DNA of 15,344 bases from Candidatus Avoscillospira stercoripullorum (GTDB lineage Bacteria; Bacillota; Clostridia; Oscillospirales; Oscillospiraceae): assembly GCA_018712905.1 (NCBI GenBank), contig DVGD01000004.1, positions 1 through 15,344 of the forward strand. Reading direction: 5' to 3'. The position numbers and the translations under genes were made by a program. Position 1 is the first letter of the stretch, and the number at the start of each line of letters is the position of its first letter. The notes under the pieces were generated by a model. It had not been told where the DNA came from and ran no database searches. It saw only the letters and a list, made by a program, of their open reading frames with translations. Positions 1 to 6,955 of this stretch are shown in pieces.

Positions 1-34
1 GGTTCCAAATCAAATTTTACAAGGAGGAAGACTC

Positions 35-2728
35 ATGAAGAACTTTCGCAAAGTTCTGGCTCTGGTGCTCGTCGTGGCTACCCTGTTTAGCTTCGTCGCG
101 ATGACTGCCAGCGCCAAGGAGTACACCGACGCTGACAAGGTCAGCTATACCGAAGCCGTCGATGTGCTCACCGCCATTGGCATCCTGAATGGCTATACCG
201 ATGGCACCTACAGACCCACCAACACCATTGCCCGTGCTGAGATGGCCAAGATGATCGCTGTCCTGGCTAACGCTGGCAAGGACAACATCGGCGACCTGTA
301 CGCTTCTGCTTGCAAGTTTGCCGACATGACCGGCGACGCTGTCTGGGCGAAGAGCTACGTTGCTTACTGCAACCAGATCGGCATCGTTGCTGGCCGCAAT
401 GCCACCACCTTTGATCCCTACGGCAAGGTGACCGGCGTTGAGACTGCCAAGATGCTCCTCTGCATGATCGGCTTTGACGCCAAGGCTCAGGGCTACGTTG
501 GCACCAACTGGCAGGTCAACGTCATGCGCGACGCTGAGAAGCTCGGCCTGCTGAACGGCTTTGCTGCTGACTACAAGATCGAGAAGGCCATCACCCGTGA
601 GGAAGCTGCTCAGATGATGCTCAACGCTCTTCTGGCTCCCATGGTTGTCGGTACTGTCTCTGACAACATCGTCAACATCAGCAACGCTGTGTGGCTGAAC
701 GCCAACGGCATCAAGACCGTTACCATCACCCTGACCGATGCTGTCACCGTCTATGACTGCTATGTGCTGTATGGCAACGTGCTGGTCAGCAACGTTCCCG
801 TGTGGACCAACTTCGGCGGCCTGGATGTGACCAAAGCGCAGGATTGCTATGGCAACCCCGTGACCAAGTGGTCCTTCACCAACGAGTATGGTAAGGAGAT
901 CTGGTCTGCTGAGTATGCTCATGCTTACGACTTCTACTATACCGACAAGGCCACCATCAAGACCGACCTGGACAAGCTGGGTTCCGTCAACAGCTACAAG
1001 CTGTATGAGGACGGCAAGCGGACCAAGTACTACACCGACACCGTGAACAACAAGACTGCTTTCTATGATGCTGTCGTTGCTGCTTCCGGCAAGGGCGTGG
1101 AGACCAAGGTCTACCTGCTGAAGAGCATTGTTCCTCCCGTTGACAACAAGAGCTCCGCTACCGTTAAGGTTGACGTGATCGTGACTGTGAAGAACACCTA
1201 CATCGGCGTGGTTGACTATGTCAACAAGGCTGCTGGTACCTTCACTCTCAACACCAACAAGACCTTCTCCAACGCTGGCTACGGCTTCGCTGAGGACGAT
1301 GTCGTTCTCTACTGGCTGTGCAGCGGCGACGAGACCCTGCATGACGCTGAGGTTGCCACTCCTGTCAATGCCGACGTGACCCGCACTTACTTTGCCACCG
1401 CCGGCCAGAATGACTCCTACATCGTTGCCAGCGGCAAGACCTACAACTATGCTGAGAACCTGGGCAACTACGTTGCCGGCACCGGCCTCAAGGCCACCCT
1501 CATGGGCGAGACTGAGAACAAGGCTGAGGGCAACTACGACCTCTACCTCGACAAGTTCGGTTACATCATGGCTTGGGTCTATGCTCCCGAGGCCACTGAG
1601 TATGGCTACATCTACCTTGAGGAAGGTTCCGGCCTGATCCACTATGACAACTGGACCAGCGGCGGCAAGTACACCTACACCGCTACTGCTACCACTGTCG
1701 ACTTCGACGCCAAGGTTACTGCGAATGACGCCATCGATGAGGATGCCTTCAATGAGCTGAAGAACACCGAAACCGGCAGCAAGCACGGCGTGCTGATCCA
1801 GTACTCCGTCAACGGCGAGCGCAAGGATCACTATCGTACCGCTACTCTCGTGACCAGCAACGACATCTACATCTCCAAGGCTGACGGCAACATGTACCGC
1901 GGCAATGGTGCTGTGGCCTTCGCTGCCGACGAGAACACCAAGTACCTGGTTCGCACCTACGACTTTGGTGCTGCTGACTACAAGTACACTGCTTACACCT
2001 GGAAGACCCTGCCCTACAACTTCTGCGGCAAGCTCTCCAACATTGATGGCAACAATGTTGTTGCGAACATCCAGTTCTTCACCGAGAAGAACACTGCTGG
2101 CCAGGATGTTCTGACCTATGTGTTTGTCAACGCGCTGTACACCAACAGCACGCCTGTCAATGCCTTCATCATCAGCAAGACTGCCAACATCTCTGACGAT
2201 CTGTATGTTGACGTCATCGGCGACTACGAGGCTTATGACGCTGTCATCGGCGGCAAGAGAGCCATTCTGGCTGTCACCGACGACAACAATGCTAAGATCG
2301 CTGCTGGCGCTTGGCTCAACAAGGCTGAGCTGACTGTCATCGACCTGCTGGATGACAACGTGCCTGTCTATGCCACTGTGAAGCCTGTTGATGCCGACAC
2401 CACTATGGGCACCAGCGACAATGCTTGGGTCTACGAGGGCGGCAAGATCTGGCTGTATGGCAACGCCACCGGCGATATGAAGAAATCCTACACTGTTGCT
2501 GAGGGCTTCTTCGCTGTGGTTGCTCACGAGAATGCTGATCTGGACGGCTATGACTACGAGCTGATCACCGATCCCGCTGAGATCAACGACTATGTCGAGG
2601 TTGACAACGGCACTGTGACCACTATCATGCCTGAGGGCTACTCCGATGTGACCTCTTGGGCTGTTGACAACAACGGTGCTATGACCGAGCTCTATATCGT
2701 TGTGGATCGCAACCCCAAGAACCCCTAA
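35..2728 (+). CDS. Exported SLH-domain protein, candidate major S-layer protein
   Basis: A secreted surface protein of 897 residues, probably held on the wall by its SLH repeats binding a secondary cell-wall polymer. Residues 1-27 form a signal peptide: basic start MKNFRK, hydrophobic core, and ASA before Lys28. Three SLH repeats follow at about 30-80, 93-148 and 155-204. Their motifs are NGYTDGTYRP...IARAEMAKM, GRNATTFDPYGKVTGVETAKM and AITREEAAQMM; the second lacks the usual Arg. The remaining ~690 residues are rich in Tyr, Asn, Asp and Thr, look beta-rich, and match no domain I recognise. There is no LPXTG anchor or C-terminal membrane helix. AAGGAGG at 21-27 sits 7 bases before the ATG, so the start is secure. 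Codon use is very biased (Lys nearly always AAG, Asn mostly AAC, Ala/Val often GCT/GTT), as expected of a highly expressed gene. A strong terminator follows. The SLH assignment is firm; the role as main S-layer subunit is inferred. Confidence 0.88.
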   Translation: MKNFRKVLALVLVVATLFSFVAMTASAKEYTDADKVSYTEAVDVLTAIGILNGYTDGTYRPTNTIARAEMAKMIAVLANAGKDNIGDLYASACKFADMTGDAVWAKSYVAYCNQIGIVAGRNATTFDPYGKVTGVETAKMLLCMIGFDAKAQGYVGTNWQVNVMRDAEKLGLLNGFAADYKIEKAITREEAAQMMLNALLAPMVVGTVSDNIVNISNAVWLNANGIKTVTITLTDAVTVYDCYVLYGNVLVSNVPVWTNFGGLDVTKAQDCYGNPVTKWSFTNEYGKEIWSAEYAHAYDFYYTDKATIKTDLDKLGSVNSYKLYEDGKRTKYYTDTVNNKTAFYDAVVAASGKGVETKVYLLKSIVPPVDNKSSATVKVDVIVTVKNTYIGVVDYVNKAAGTFTLNTNKTFSNAGYGFAEDDVVLYWLCSGDETLHDAEVATPVNADVTRTYFATAGQNDSYIVASGKTYNYAENLGNYVAGTGLKATLMGETENKAEGNYDLYLDKFGYIMAWVYAPEATEYGYIYLEEGSGLIHYDNWTSGGKYTYTATATTVDFDAKVTANDAIDEDAFNELKNTETGSKHGVLIQYSVNGERKDHYRTATLVTSNDIYISKADGNMYRGNGAVAFAADENTKYLVRTYDFGAADYKYTAYTWKTLPYNFCGKLSNIDGNNVVANIQFFTEKNTAGQDVLTYVFVNALYTNSTPVNAFIISKTANISDDLYVDVIGDYEAYDAVIGGKRAILAVTDDNNAKIAAGAWLNKAELTVIDLLDDNVPVYATVKPVDADTTMGTSDNAWVYEGGKIWLYGNATGDMKKSYTVAEGFFAVVAHENADLDGYDYELITDPAEINDYVEVDNGTVTTIMPEGYSDVTSWAVDNNGAMTELYIVVDRNPKNP

Positions 2729-2761
2729 TTTCACACTGCTGAGATTAGCAAGTAAGTAAAG

Positions 2762-2793
2762 AACGGCCTCCCGGAAACGGGAGGTCGTTTTTT
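2762..2793 (+). terminator. Intrinsic terminator of the first SLH gene
   Basis: A 12-bp stem (2762-2773 with 2778-2789, one G-T wobble) is closed by a GAAA tetraloop and runs into six T residues at 2788-2793. It lies 33 bp after the stop codon and ends the transcript of the gene at 35-2728. Confidence 0.93.
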
Positions 2794-2807
2794 GCGCCTA
2801 GGCACCG

Positions 2808-2834
2808 TAGGGCGGCATGCCCTCATGCCGCCGC
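2808..2834 (+). repeat. GTAGGGGCG-type palindrome, copy 1
   Basis: Begins GTAGGGCGGCATG; arms 2811-2819 and 2824-2832 are perfect complements around a 4-base loop. This is the most divergent copy, with three G after GTA instead of four. Confidence 0.65.
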
Positions 2835-2897
2835 CGCTTCCAGGCTGCTTGTGCGCCGCGGGTCAATCAGAGATTCAGCTCAACTTCCAATATTACC

Positions 2898-2923
2898 GTA
2901 GGGGCGGGGTTTATCCCCGCCCG
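2898..2923 (+). repeat. GTAGGGGCG-type palindrome, copy 2
   Basis: Starts GTAGGGGCGGGG and ends CCCCGCCCG, with arms 2902-2909 and 2915-2922. It is a 26-bp full-form member of the family. Confidence 0.8.
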
Positions 2924-2971
2924 TGCCCCGGTGCGTTCGGCGGGAGCCTTATGGAAATCGACGATACCCTT

Positions 2972-2997
2972 CGGGCGGGCATAAAGCCCGCCTCTAC
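2972..2997 (-). repeat. GTAGGGGCG-type palindrome, copy 3
   Basis: Read on the minus strand it starts GTAGAGGCGGGC and ends GCCCGCCCG. It is 26 bp long and opposite in orientation to copy 2. Confidence 0.8.
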
Positions 2998-3053
2998 AGC
3001 CTCGTGCCCGGCTTTGTGGCAGAAGTACAGCAGCAGTTTCGAAAGTGCCAGCC

Positions 3054-3079
3054 CGGGCGCATATAAAATGCGCCCCTAC
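3054..3079 (-). repeat. GTAGGGGCG-type palindrome, copy 4
   Basis: Read on the minus strand it starts GTAGGGGCGCAT and ends ATGCGCCCG around an AT-rich centre. Its arm sequence closely matches copy 6 near 6700. Confidence 0.8.
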
Positions 3080-3104
3080 ACCGGGGCGGAGATGCACAGC
3101 GCCC

Positions 3105-3240
3105 AAGGCTCCCCTGTGAAGGGGAGCTGGCATGGCGAAGCCATGACTGAGGGGTTGTCAGCTGGCGATTTCGGAAATTCTGATCCCCTCCGTCAGGCCT
3201 TTGGCCTGCCACCTCCCCTTGGTCACCAAGGTGAGGCTTT
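3105..3240 (+). repeat. Structured ~135-bp intergenic repeat, copy A
   Basis: A chain of hairpins shared with a second copy at 6524-6658. Stem 1 is 3108-3114 with 3121-3127 (loop TGTGAA). Stem 2 is 3131-3136 with 3140-3145. A longer pairing joins GAGGGG at 3149-3154 with CCCCTC at 3185-3190. Stem 4 is 3194-3199 with 3203-3208 (loop TTT). Stem 5 is 3212-3222 with 3226-3236, with one mismatch. Linker sequences are nearly identical between copies, while the arms of stems 2 and 4 differ but still pair. I recall similar elements from Oscillospiraceae genomes, but this is unverified. It could be a REP/MITE-like DNA element or a transcribed RNA structure. Confidence 0.8.
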
Positions 3241-3393
3241 TTACCCCTGGAACCCATTGGCAATGAAAAATCTTTTTCGCGAAAGGAACCTTTTGCACCT
3301 TGATCTCGTCTATATTGATGTAAAATACGGAATGCACCGGGCAATGTGAAGAAATTATGAATTGTTGTCGGGGGGCTTCCCCAAATGACGAAT

Positions 3394-3405
3394 CTGTGCT
3401 AGAAT
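3394..3405 (+). promoter_or_regulatory. Likely extended -10 promoter of the second SLH gene
   Basis: CTGTGCTAGAAT contains TGC-TAGAAT, an extended -10. The expected -35 position (about 3377-3382) reads TTCCCC, which is poor, so the promoter rests on the extended -10 or on an activator. The same 12 bases occur in the much clearer promoter at 6881-6909. The ATG lies 52 bp downstream. Confidence 0.5.
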
Positions 3406-3456
3406 AGGAGCATCGATTCCCATCACCATTTGAATACTTGAAAGAGGTGTAAAGAC

Positions 3457-6400
3457 ATGAAAAAAACTTTTTCCAGAGCCTTTTCCCTACTTTTGGTTCT
3501 GGCACTGCTGGTCAGCGTGATTCCTACTGCGCTGGCTGCAAATGACCTTTCCTTAACTGCGGGGAAGAGTACTCTGACAAAAGATGAAACTACCACTGTT
3601 AGCGCTTCGGTTGCAGCTGGCATAACGCCTGCGCTTCCTTCTGAGGGAGTAACCTGGGACTGGAGTGTGAGCGGTAGCGCCTCAATTGAGGGTGAAAAAA
3701 CCAGCTCCAGGATCACCATCAAAGCAGGCGAAGTGACTGGGACTGAGGCAGAGAATGTTACTGTAACAGCTACCGCCAGCTTTAAAGCCAATGACGGAAT
3801 TAAAGACATCGATTATACCTATACAGGATCTACGACCATTCAGGTTACTCCTGTGTCTGCTCCCGCTGAAAACCCCACGCTTGTCGTGAAGGCTTCCTCG
3901 AATACTGTAGAGGTAGAAGGAACTGTTACCCTGACTGCTTCCTTTGTAGACGGCAATAATAAGCCTGTGACTGTGAACGATCCGCAAATTACTTGGTCTT
4001 ATACCGGCGATGTTGTGACTCTCCCTGAAACAAAAACCGGCACCTCTATCATTGTAACTGCTGCGAAGTTCGGCACTGCTACGGTTACTGCCACCTGTGC
4101 GGAAGCTGCGAACGGTTCTGCTGAGGCTACCATTGAGGTCAGCAAGAAGAGCGTAACCGCGAGCATCACGGATATGCCCATTGCCAATACCCTCAAGCTT
4201 GCTGAGACGGCAGACCTGGGTATTAGTCTGGGTGATGTGACGGGCATTGCGCCTGCAACTGCATTGAATCAAAAGTGGTCGAGCAGCGATACAAAGGTTT
4301 TGACTGTGGATCAGACTACCGGCTTGGTGACCGCGGTCGGCACCGGCTCTGCAACTGTCTCTGTAGAAATTTCTCTAAATTCTGATGCTGCCGCCGACTA
4401 TCAGCTGGCGGGGGCTAACTCCGACGGTAAGGTAACGCTGAACTCCCAGACCATTACCGTCAAGCAGGGCGGCATTACCCTCAATAAGTATGCTGACTCC
4501 ATTAAGACTGGCAGCAGCGGATCTCTGACTTTCACCATCTCCACCACTACGGATCTGCCTGACGGTGTGAGTGCTTCCAATGTGGAGTATACGTATGTCA
4601 AATCTGCAAAAGGCGGCAATGGCACCGATGTGTCTGTAGAGATTAAAAATGGCGTTGTCTACGTGACCAATCCCAGAGGGGTTGGCGTTGTGACCATCAC
4701 GCTGCAAGCCAAGGATAAGTCCACCGGCGTTATTTTTGCTGAGCAGGATATCACCGTTGGCGTCTATACGGAAGGCACGGAGATTTCTGCCAAGATTAAG
4801 CCCACCATTTCTACCTTTGACTTTGATCAGACAAATGTATTTTCTTCGGTTTCCATTGATGGTATCTCCAAAAACAGCAATCAGTCTTTGCAGGCGCTAA
4901 TTACCGGAAACGCGGCCTATGTAGACATTGAGATGGAGTGCAACAAGAGCGTGCTCTCCCTCTACTACAATGGTTCCAGCAAGGTTACCACCAAAGTCAG
5001 CGCTCAATATCTGGATAATGTCAAGGCAACCGTGAACACCAATGCCAGCGGATATCAGACGATTCCCTACACCTGGTATGGCGCCAACGGCGTGATTGTT
5101 GCCAAGGGAACGATGTATCTGTGGGTCAGCGAAAGCACCGGTGATATCGTCTACAATACCAGCTACAAGGAAAAAGTTATCTTTGATTCCTCCGATTTTA
5201 AGGATTTCTGGAAGAAGAAGGTTGCGGACAAGACTGTCAGCGGAGAGCTTTCCTATGTCTCCTTCCCGGATATGTCTGTAGGCTCCATGCCCAAGTACGG
5301 CAAGATGTATCGCGATACCGCTTGCAGCGATGTCCTGGATAAAACCGCTTCCTACTATATTATCAACACCAGCACTGGATATCGTCTGGACAACGTGACC
5401 TACAAGCCCGACAGCTCCATCACCTCGCCTGTGACCGTGCAGATCCCCTTCACTGCCTACAGCACCGGCACTGCTACGACTCGCGACAGTGTCAGTGGCG
5501 TGATCGTTATCAACATTAACCAGGAGACGACCACCATTACTTCCTATGGCGTGCAGTTTGGCAACGGTACCAACTCCATTGCCGACTACATTGTTGATAC
5601 CTTCAAGACCAACACCGGCGAAGTGCTCAGTTATGTGACCTTCCCGTCTCTCTCTGCCTCCACCGGCAAGCTGCTCTATGACTTCTCCGGCGTGCTGGAT
5701 AGCCGCGAAGTGCTCAGCACCTATAAGTTCTATTACAATGGCTCCAAGACGGATCTCGATCTGGACGACGTGGTCTTCGTGCCCCGTGCCGGTCTCTACG
5801 GCGAAGTAACCCTCTATTACAAGGCGTATAATGCTTCTGCCACCAAGGAATACTCCGGCACCATCGTCCTCAATGTGAAGCAGAAGACCAAGTCCGCTGA
5901 GTTCTCCGACGTGGGCACCTCCCTCTCCTGGGCTGCCGACTCTGTGGACTTCCTCAACTACGAGGGCATTGCCGAGGGTTCGGGCGGCAAGTACAGACCC
6001 TCTGCCTACATCACCCGCGGCGACTTTATGCTCATGCTCTACCGCGCCTTCCTGGAGGACGAGCACAAGAATGACTCCATCACCTCCAACTTCTCCGACG
6101 TGGTCAAGGGCAGCGATACCTACTCCAAGGAGACCTACCAGGCCGTGGGCGTGGCCAAGAAGCTGGGTATCGCCCAGGGCACCAACGGCAAGTTCAACCC
6201 CAAGAGCTATATCACCCGCCAGGAGGCCATGACCCTCATTTACCGCACCCTGGACGAGGTGAACTACGATCTGGAGTACACCGTCTCCACCACCACCTCC
6301 AGCTTCAAGGACTATAGTTCCGTTGCCTCCTACGCCAAGACCGCCATTTCCGACCTCATCGGCCATGGCATCGTCATCGGCAACAACAGCAAGATCAATC

Positions 6401-6462
6401 CCACGAGCAACATCACCCGCGCCGAAATGGCCGTGATCCTCCACAGAGTGCTCACCTATTGA
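3457..6462 (+). CDS. Exported Ig-like/SLH surface protein
   Basis: A secreted wall-bound protein of 1001 residues. The signal peptide is about 1-27 (MKKTFSRAFS, hydrophobic core, ALA before Ala28). Residues ~28-440 look like four consecutive Ig-like beta domains; the third (~231-340) has Big2-like features such as WSSSDTKVLTV followed by GLVTAVGTGSATVSV. Residues ~565-690 and ~694-810 are two related modules sharing LSYV(S/T)FP near the middle and a GxIV(I/L)N(I/V) strand at the end. Three SLH repeats close the protein at ~814-870, 877-934 and 949-1001, with motifs ITRGDFMLM, ITRQEAMTL and ITRAEMAVI. The SLH repeats should bind a wall polymer while the beta domains project outward. AGAGGTG at about 3442-3448 precedes the ATG. 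Lys codons are mostly AAA near the 5' end but all AAG in the SLH part, a visible mosaic. The exact function (adhesion or structure) is unknown. Confidence 0.88.
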   Translation: MKKTFSRAFSLLLVLALLVSVIPTALAANDLSLTAGKSTLTKDETTTVSASVAAGITPALPSEGVTWDWSVSGSASIEGEKTSSRITIKAGEVTGTEAENVTVTATASFKANDGIKDIDYTYTGSTTIQVTPVSAPAENPTLVVKASSNTVEVEGTVTLTASFVDGNNKPVTVNDPQITWSYTGDVVTLPETKTGTSIIVTAAKFGTATVTATCAEAANGSAEATIEVSKKSVTASITDMPIANTLKLAETADLGISLGDVTGIAPATALNQKWSSSDTKVLTVDQTTGLVTAVGTGSATVSVEISLNSDAAADYQLAGANSDGKVTLNSQTITVKQGGITLNKYADSIKTGSSGSLTFTISTTTDLPDGVSASNVEYTYVKSAKGGNGTDVSVEIKNGVVYVTNPRGVGVVTITLQAKDKSTGVIFAEQDITVGVYTEGTEISAKIKPTISTFDFDQTNVFSSVSIDGISKNSNQSLQALITGNAAYVDIEMECNKSVLSLYYNGSSKVTTKVSAQYLDNVKATVNTNASGYQTIPYTWYGANGVIVAKGTMYLWVSESTGDIVYNTSYKEKVIFDSSDFKDFWKKKVADKTVSGELSYVSFPDMSVGSMPKYGKMYRDTACSDVLDKTASYYIINTSTGYRLDNVTYKPDSSITSPVTVQIPFTAYSTGTATTRDSVSGVIVININQETTTITSYGVQFGNGTNSIADYIVDTFKTNTGEVLSYVTFPSLSASTGKLLYDFSGVLDSREVLSTYKFYYNGSKTDLDLDDVVFVPRAGLYGEVTLYYKAYNASATKEYSGTIVLNVKQKTKSAEFSDVGTSLSWAADSVDFLNYEGIAEGSGGKYRPSAYITRGDFMLMLYRAFLEDEHKNDSITSNFSDVVKGSDTYSKETYQAVGVAKKLGIAQGTNGKFNPKSYITRQEAMTLIYRTLDEVNYDLEYTVSTTTSSFKDYSSVASYAKTAISDLIGHGIVIGNNSKINPTSNITRAEMAVILHRVLTY

Positions 6463-6479
6463 TCCTTAGCGCAATCCCC

Positions 6480-6512
6480 ATCCCCCGCCGGAAACCCCGG
6501 CGGGGGATTTTT
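6480..6512 (+). terminator. Intrinsic terminator of the Ig-like/SLH gene
   Basis: A perfect 12-bp GC-rich stem (6480-6491 with 6497-6508), loop AAACC, then a T tract at 6508-6512. It lies 17 bp after the stop codon. Confidence 0.93.
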
Positions 6513-6523
6513 GCGCCGCCCCA

Positions 6524-6658
6524 AAGGCTCCCCTGTGAAGGGGAGCTGGCAGGCCGCAGGCCTGACTGAGGGGTTGTCAGCTGGCAGTGACCGGCAGCTC
6601 TGATCCCCTCCGGCGCACTATCGTGCGCCACCTCCCCTTGGGCACCAAGGGGAGGCTT
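6524..6658 (+). repeat. Structured ~135-bp intergenic repeat, copy B
   Basis: Same orientation and layout as the copy at 3105-3240. Stem 1 is 6527-6533 with 6540-6546, identical including its loop. Stem 2 is 6550-6555 with 6559-6564. GAGGGG and CCCCTC can pair across the middle. Stem 4 is 6612-6618 with 6623-6629. Stem 5 is a perfect 11 bp, 6631-6641 with 6645-6655. The stem 4 sequence is wholly different from copy A yet still pairs. Stem 2 here (CAGGCC/GGCCTG) equals stem 4 of copy A. Confidence 0.8.
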
Positions 6659-6663
6659 GCGGA

Positions 6664-6683
6664 CGGCCAATGGCCGCCCCTAC
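6664..6683 (-). repeat. GTAGGGGCG-type palindrome, copy 5 (short)
   Basis: Read on the minus strand it starts GTAGGGGCGGCC, with short arms CGGCC/GGCCG around a 3-base loop. It abuts the structured repeat and lacks the full CGCCCG end. Confidence 0.6.
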
Positions 6684-6696
6684 GGGAGGAAAGGCT

Positions 6697-6722
6697 GTAG
6701 GGGCGCATTGTATATGCGCCCG
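6697..6722 (+). repeat. GTAGGGGCG-type palindrome, copy 6
   Basis: Starts GTAGGGGCGCAT and ends ATGCGCCCG, 26 bp, with an AT-rich centre like copy 4. Confidence 0.8.
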
Positions 6723-6751
6723 GGAAGGCACCTTTGAAGTCGCAACTGCCG

Positions 6752-6777
6752 CGGGCGGATATATAATCCGCCCCTAC
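6752..6777 (-). repeat. GTAGGGGCG-type palindrome, copy 7
   Basis: Read on the minus strand it starts GTAGGGGCGGAT and ends ATCCGCCCG, 26 bp. It is inverted relative to copy 6, 29 bp away. Confidence 0.8.
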
Positions 6778-6880
6778 GGGTGCGCAGCGAGCCTGTGCGC
6801 GATTTCCAACACGTCTCCCGAACGGATGCGGGCACTTTTTGTGGAAATGGGGAAAAATCCTGGGATTTTATCAAATAATC

Positions 6881-6909
6881 TTGCAAATTTTTAGGGACTG
6901 TGCTAGAAT
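6881..6909 (+). promoter_or_regulatory. SigmaA-type promoter of the LTA-synthase-like gene
   Basis: TTGCAA (6881-6886), a 17-bp spacer and TAGAAT (6904-6909), with TG at 6901-6902 forming an extended -10. Transcription should begin near 6916, about 40 bp before the start codon. Confidence 0.75.
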
Positions 6910-6955
6910 TTACGCGAAATTAAAATAGAATTTAATTTAGGATGAAGAGGCGTAC

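Larger units (their letters stand above)
2794..3456. other. Gene-free intergenic repeat island 1
   Basis: This stretch of about 660 bp between two SLH genes has no convincing coding frame. Open frames cross it, but they start inside the terminator or are made of translated palindromes. It contains four copies of the 26-bp-type palindrome (2808-2834, 2898-2923, 2972-2997, 3054-3079), one copy of the ~135-bp structured repeat (3105-3240), and a more AT-rich tail (3241-3456) carrying the likely promoter and leader of the next gene. Confidence 0.7.
6463..6955. other. Gene-free intergenic repeat island 2
   Basis: About 490 bp without a convincing gene. In order it holds a terminator (6480-6512), the second copy of the structured repeat (6524-6658), three GTAGGGGCG-type palindromes (6664-6777), an AT-rich segment, and the promoter (6881-6909) and leader of the LTA-synthase-like gene. 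A short open frame from 6670 is translated palindrome sequence with no ribosome binding site. Confidence 0.7.

Noticed and set aside
17..2734. A ~905-residue open frame on the minus strand covering the whole first SLH gene
   Set aside because: It mirrors the + strand gene, whose biased codons rarely give stops in antisense. The translation is low-complexity Val/Gly/Asp/Ser-rich, and the + strand has signal peptide, SLH motifs, ribosome binding site and terminator.
2808..3079. Possible CRISPR array from regularly occurring short palindromes
   Set aside because: Spacing is irregular, orientation alternates, and repeat sequences vary in their arms; no cas genes are present.
2792..3349. A 185-residue open frame in the first intergenic island
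   Set aside because: It starts with TTG inside the terminator T tract, has no ribosome binding site, and mostly translates palindromic repeats.
4897..6444. Long minus-strand open frame opposite the SLH part of the second surface gene
   Set aside because: Antisense shadow of a GC-rich, biased coding region, rich in Gly/Val/His with no recognisable domain or start signal.
6670..6894. A 74-residue open frame in the second intergenic island
   Set aside because: It is made of translated GTAGGGGCG palindromes and lacks a ribosome binding site.
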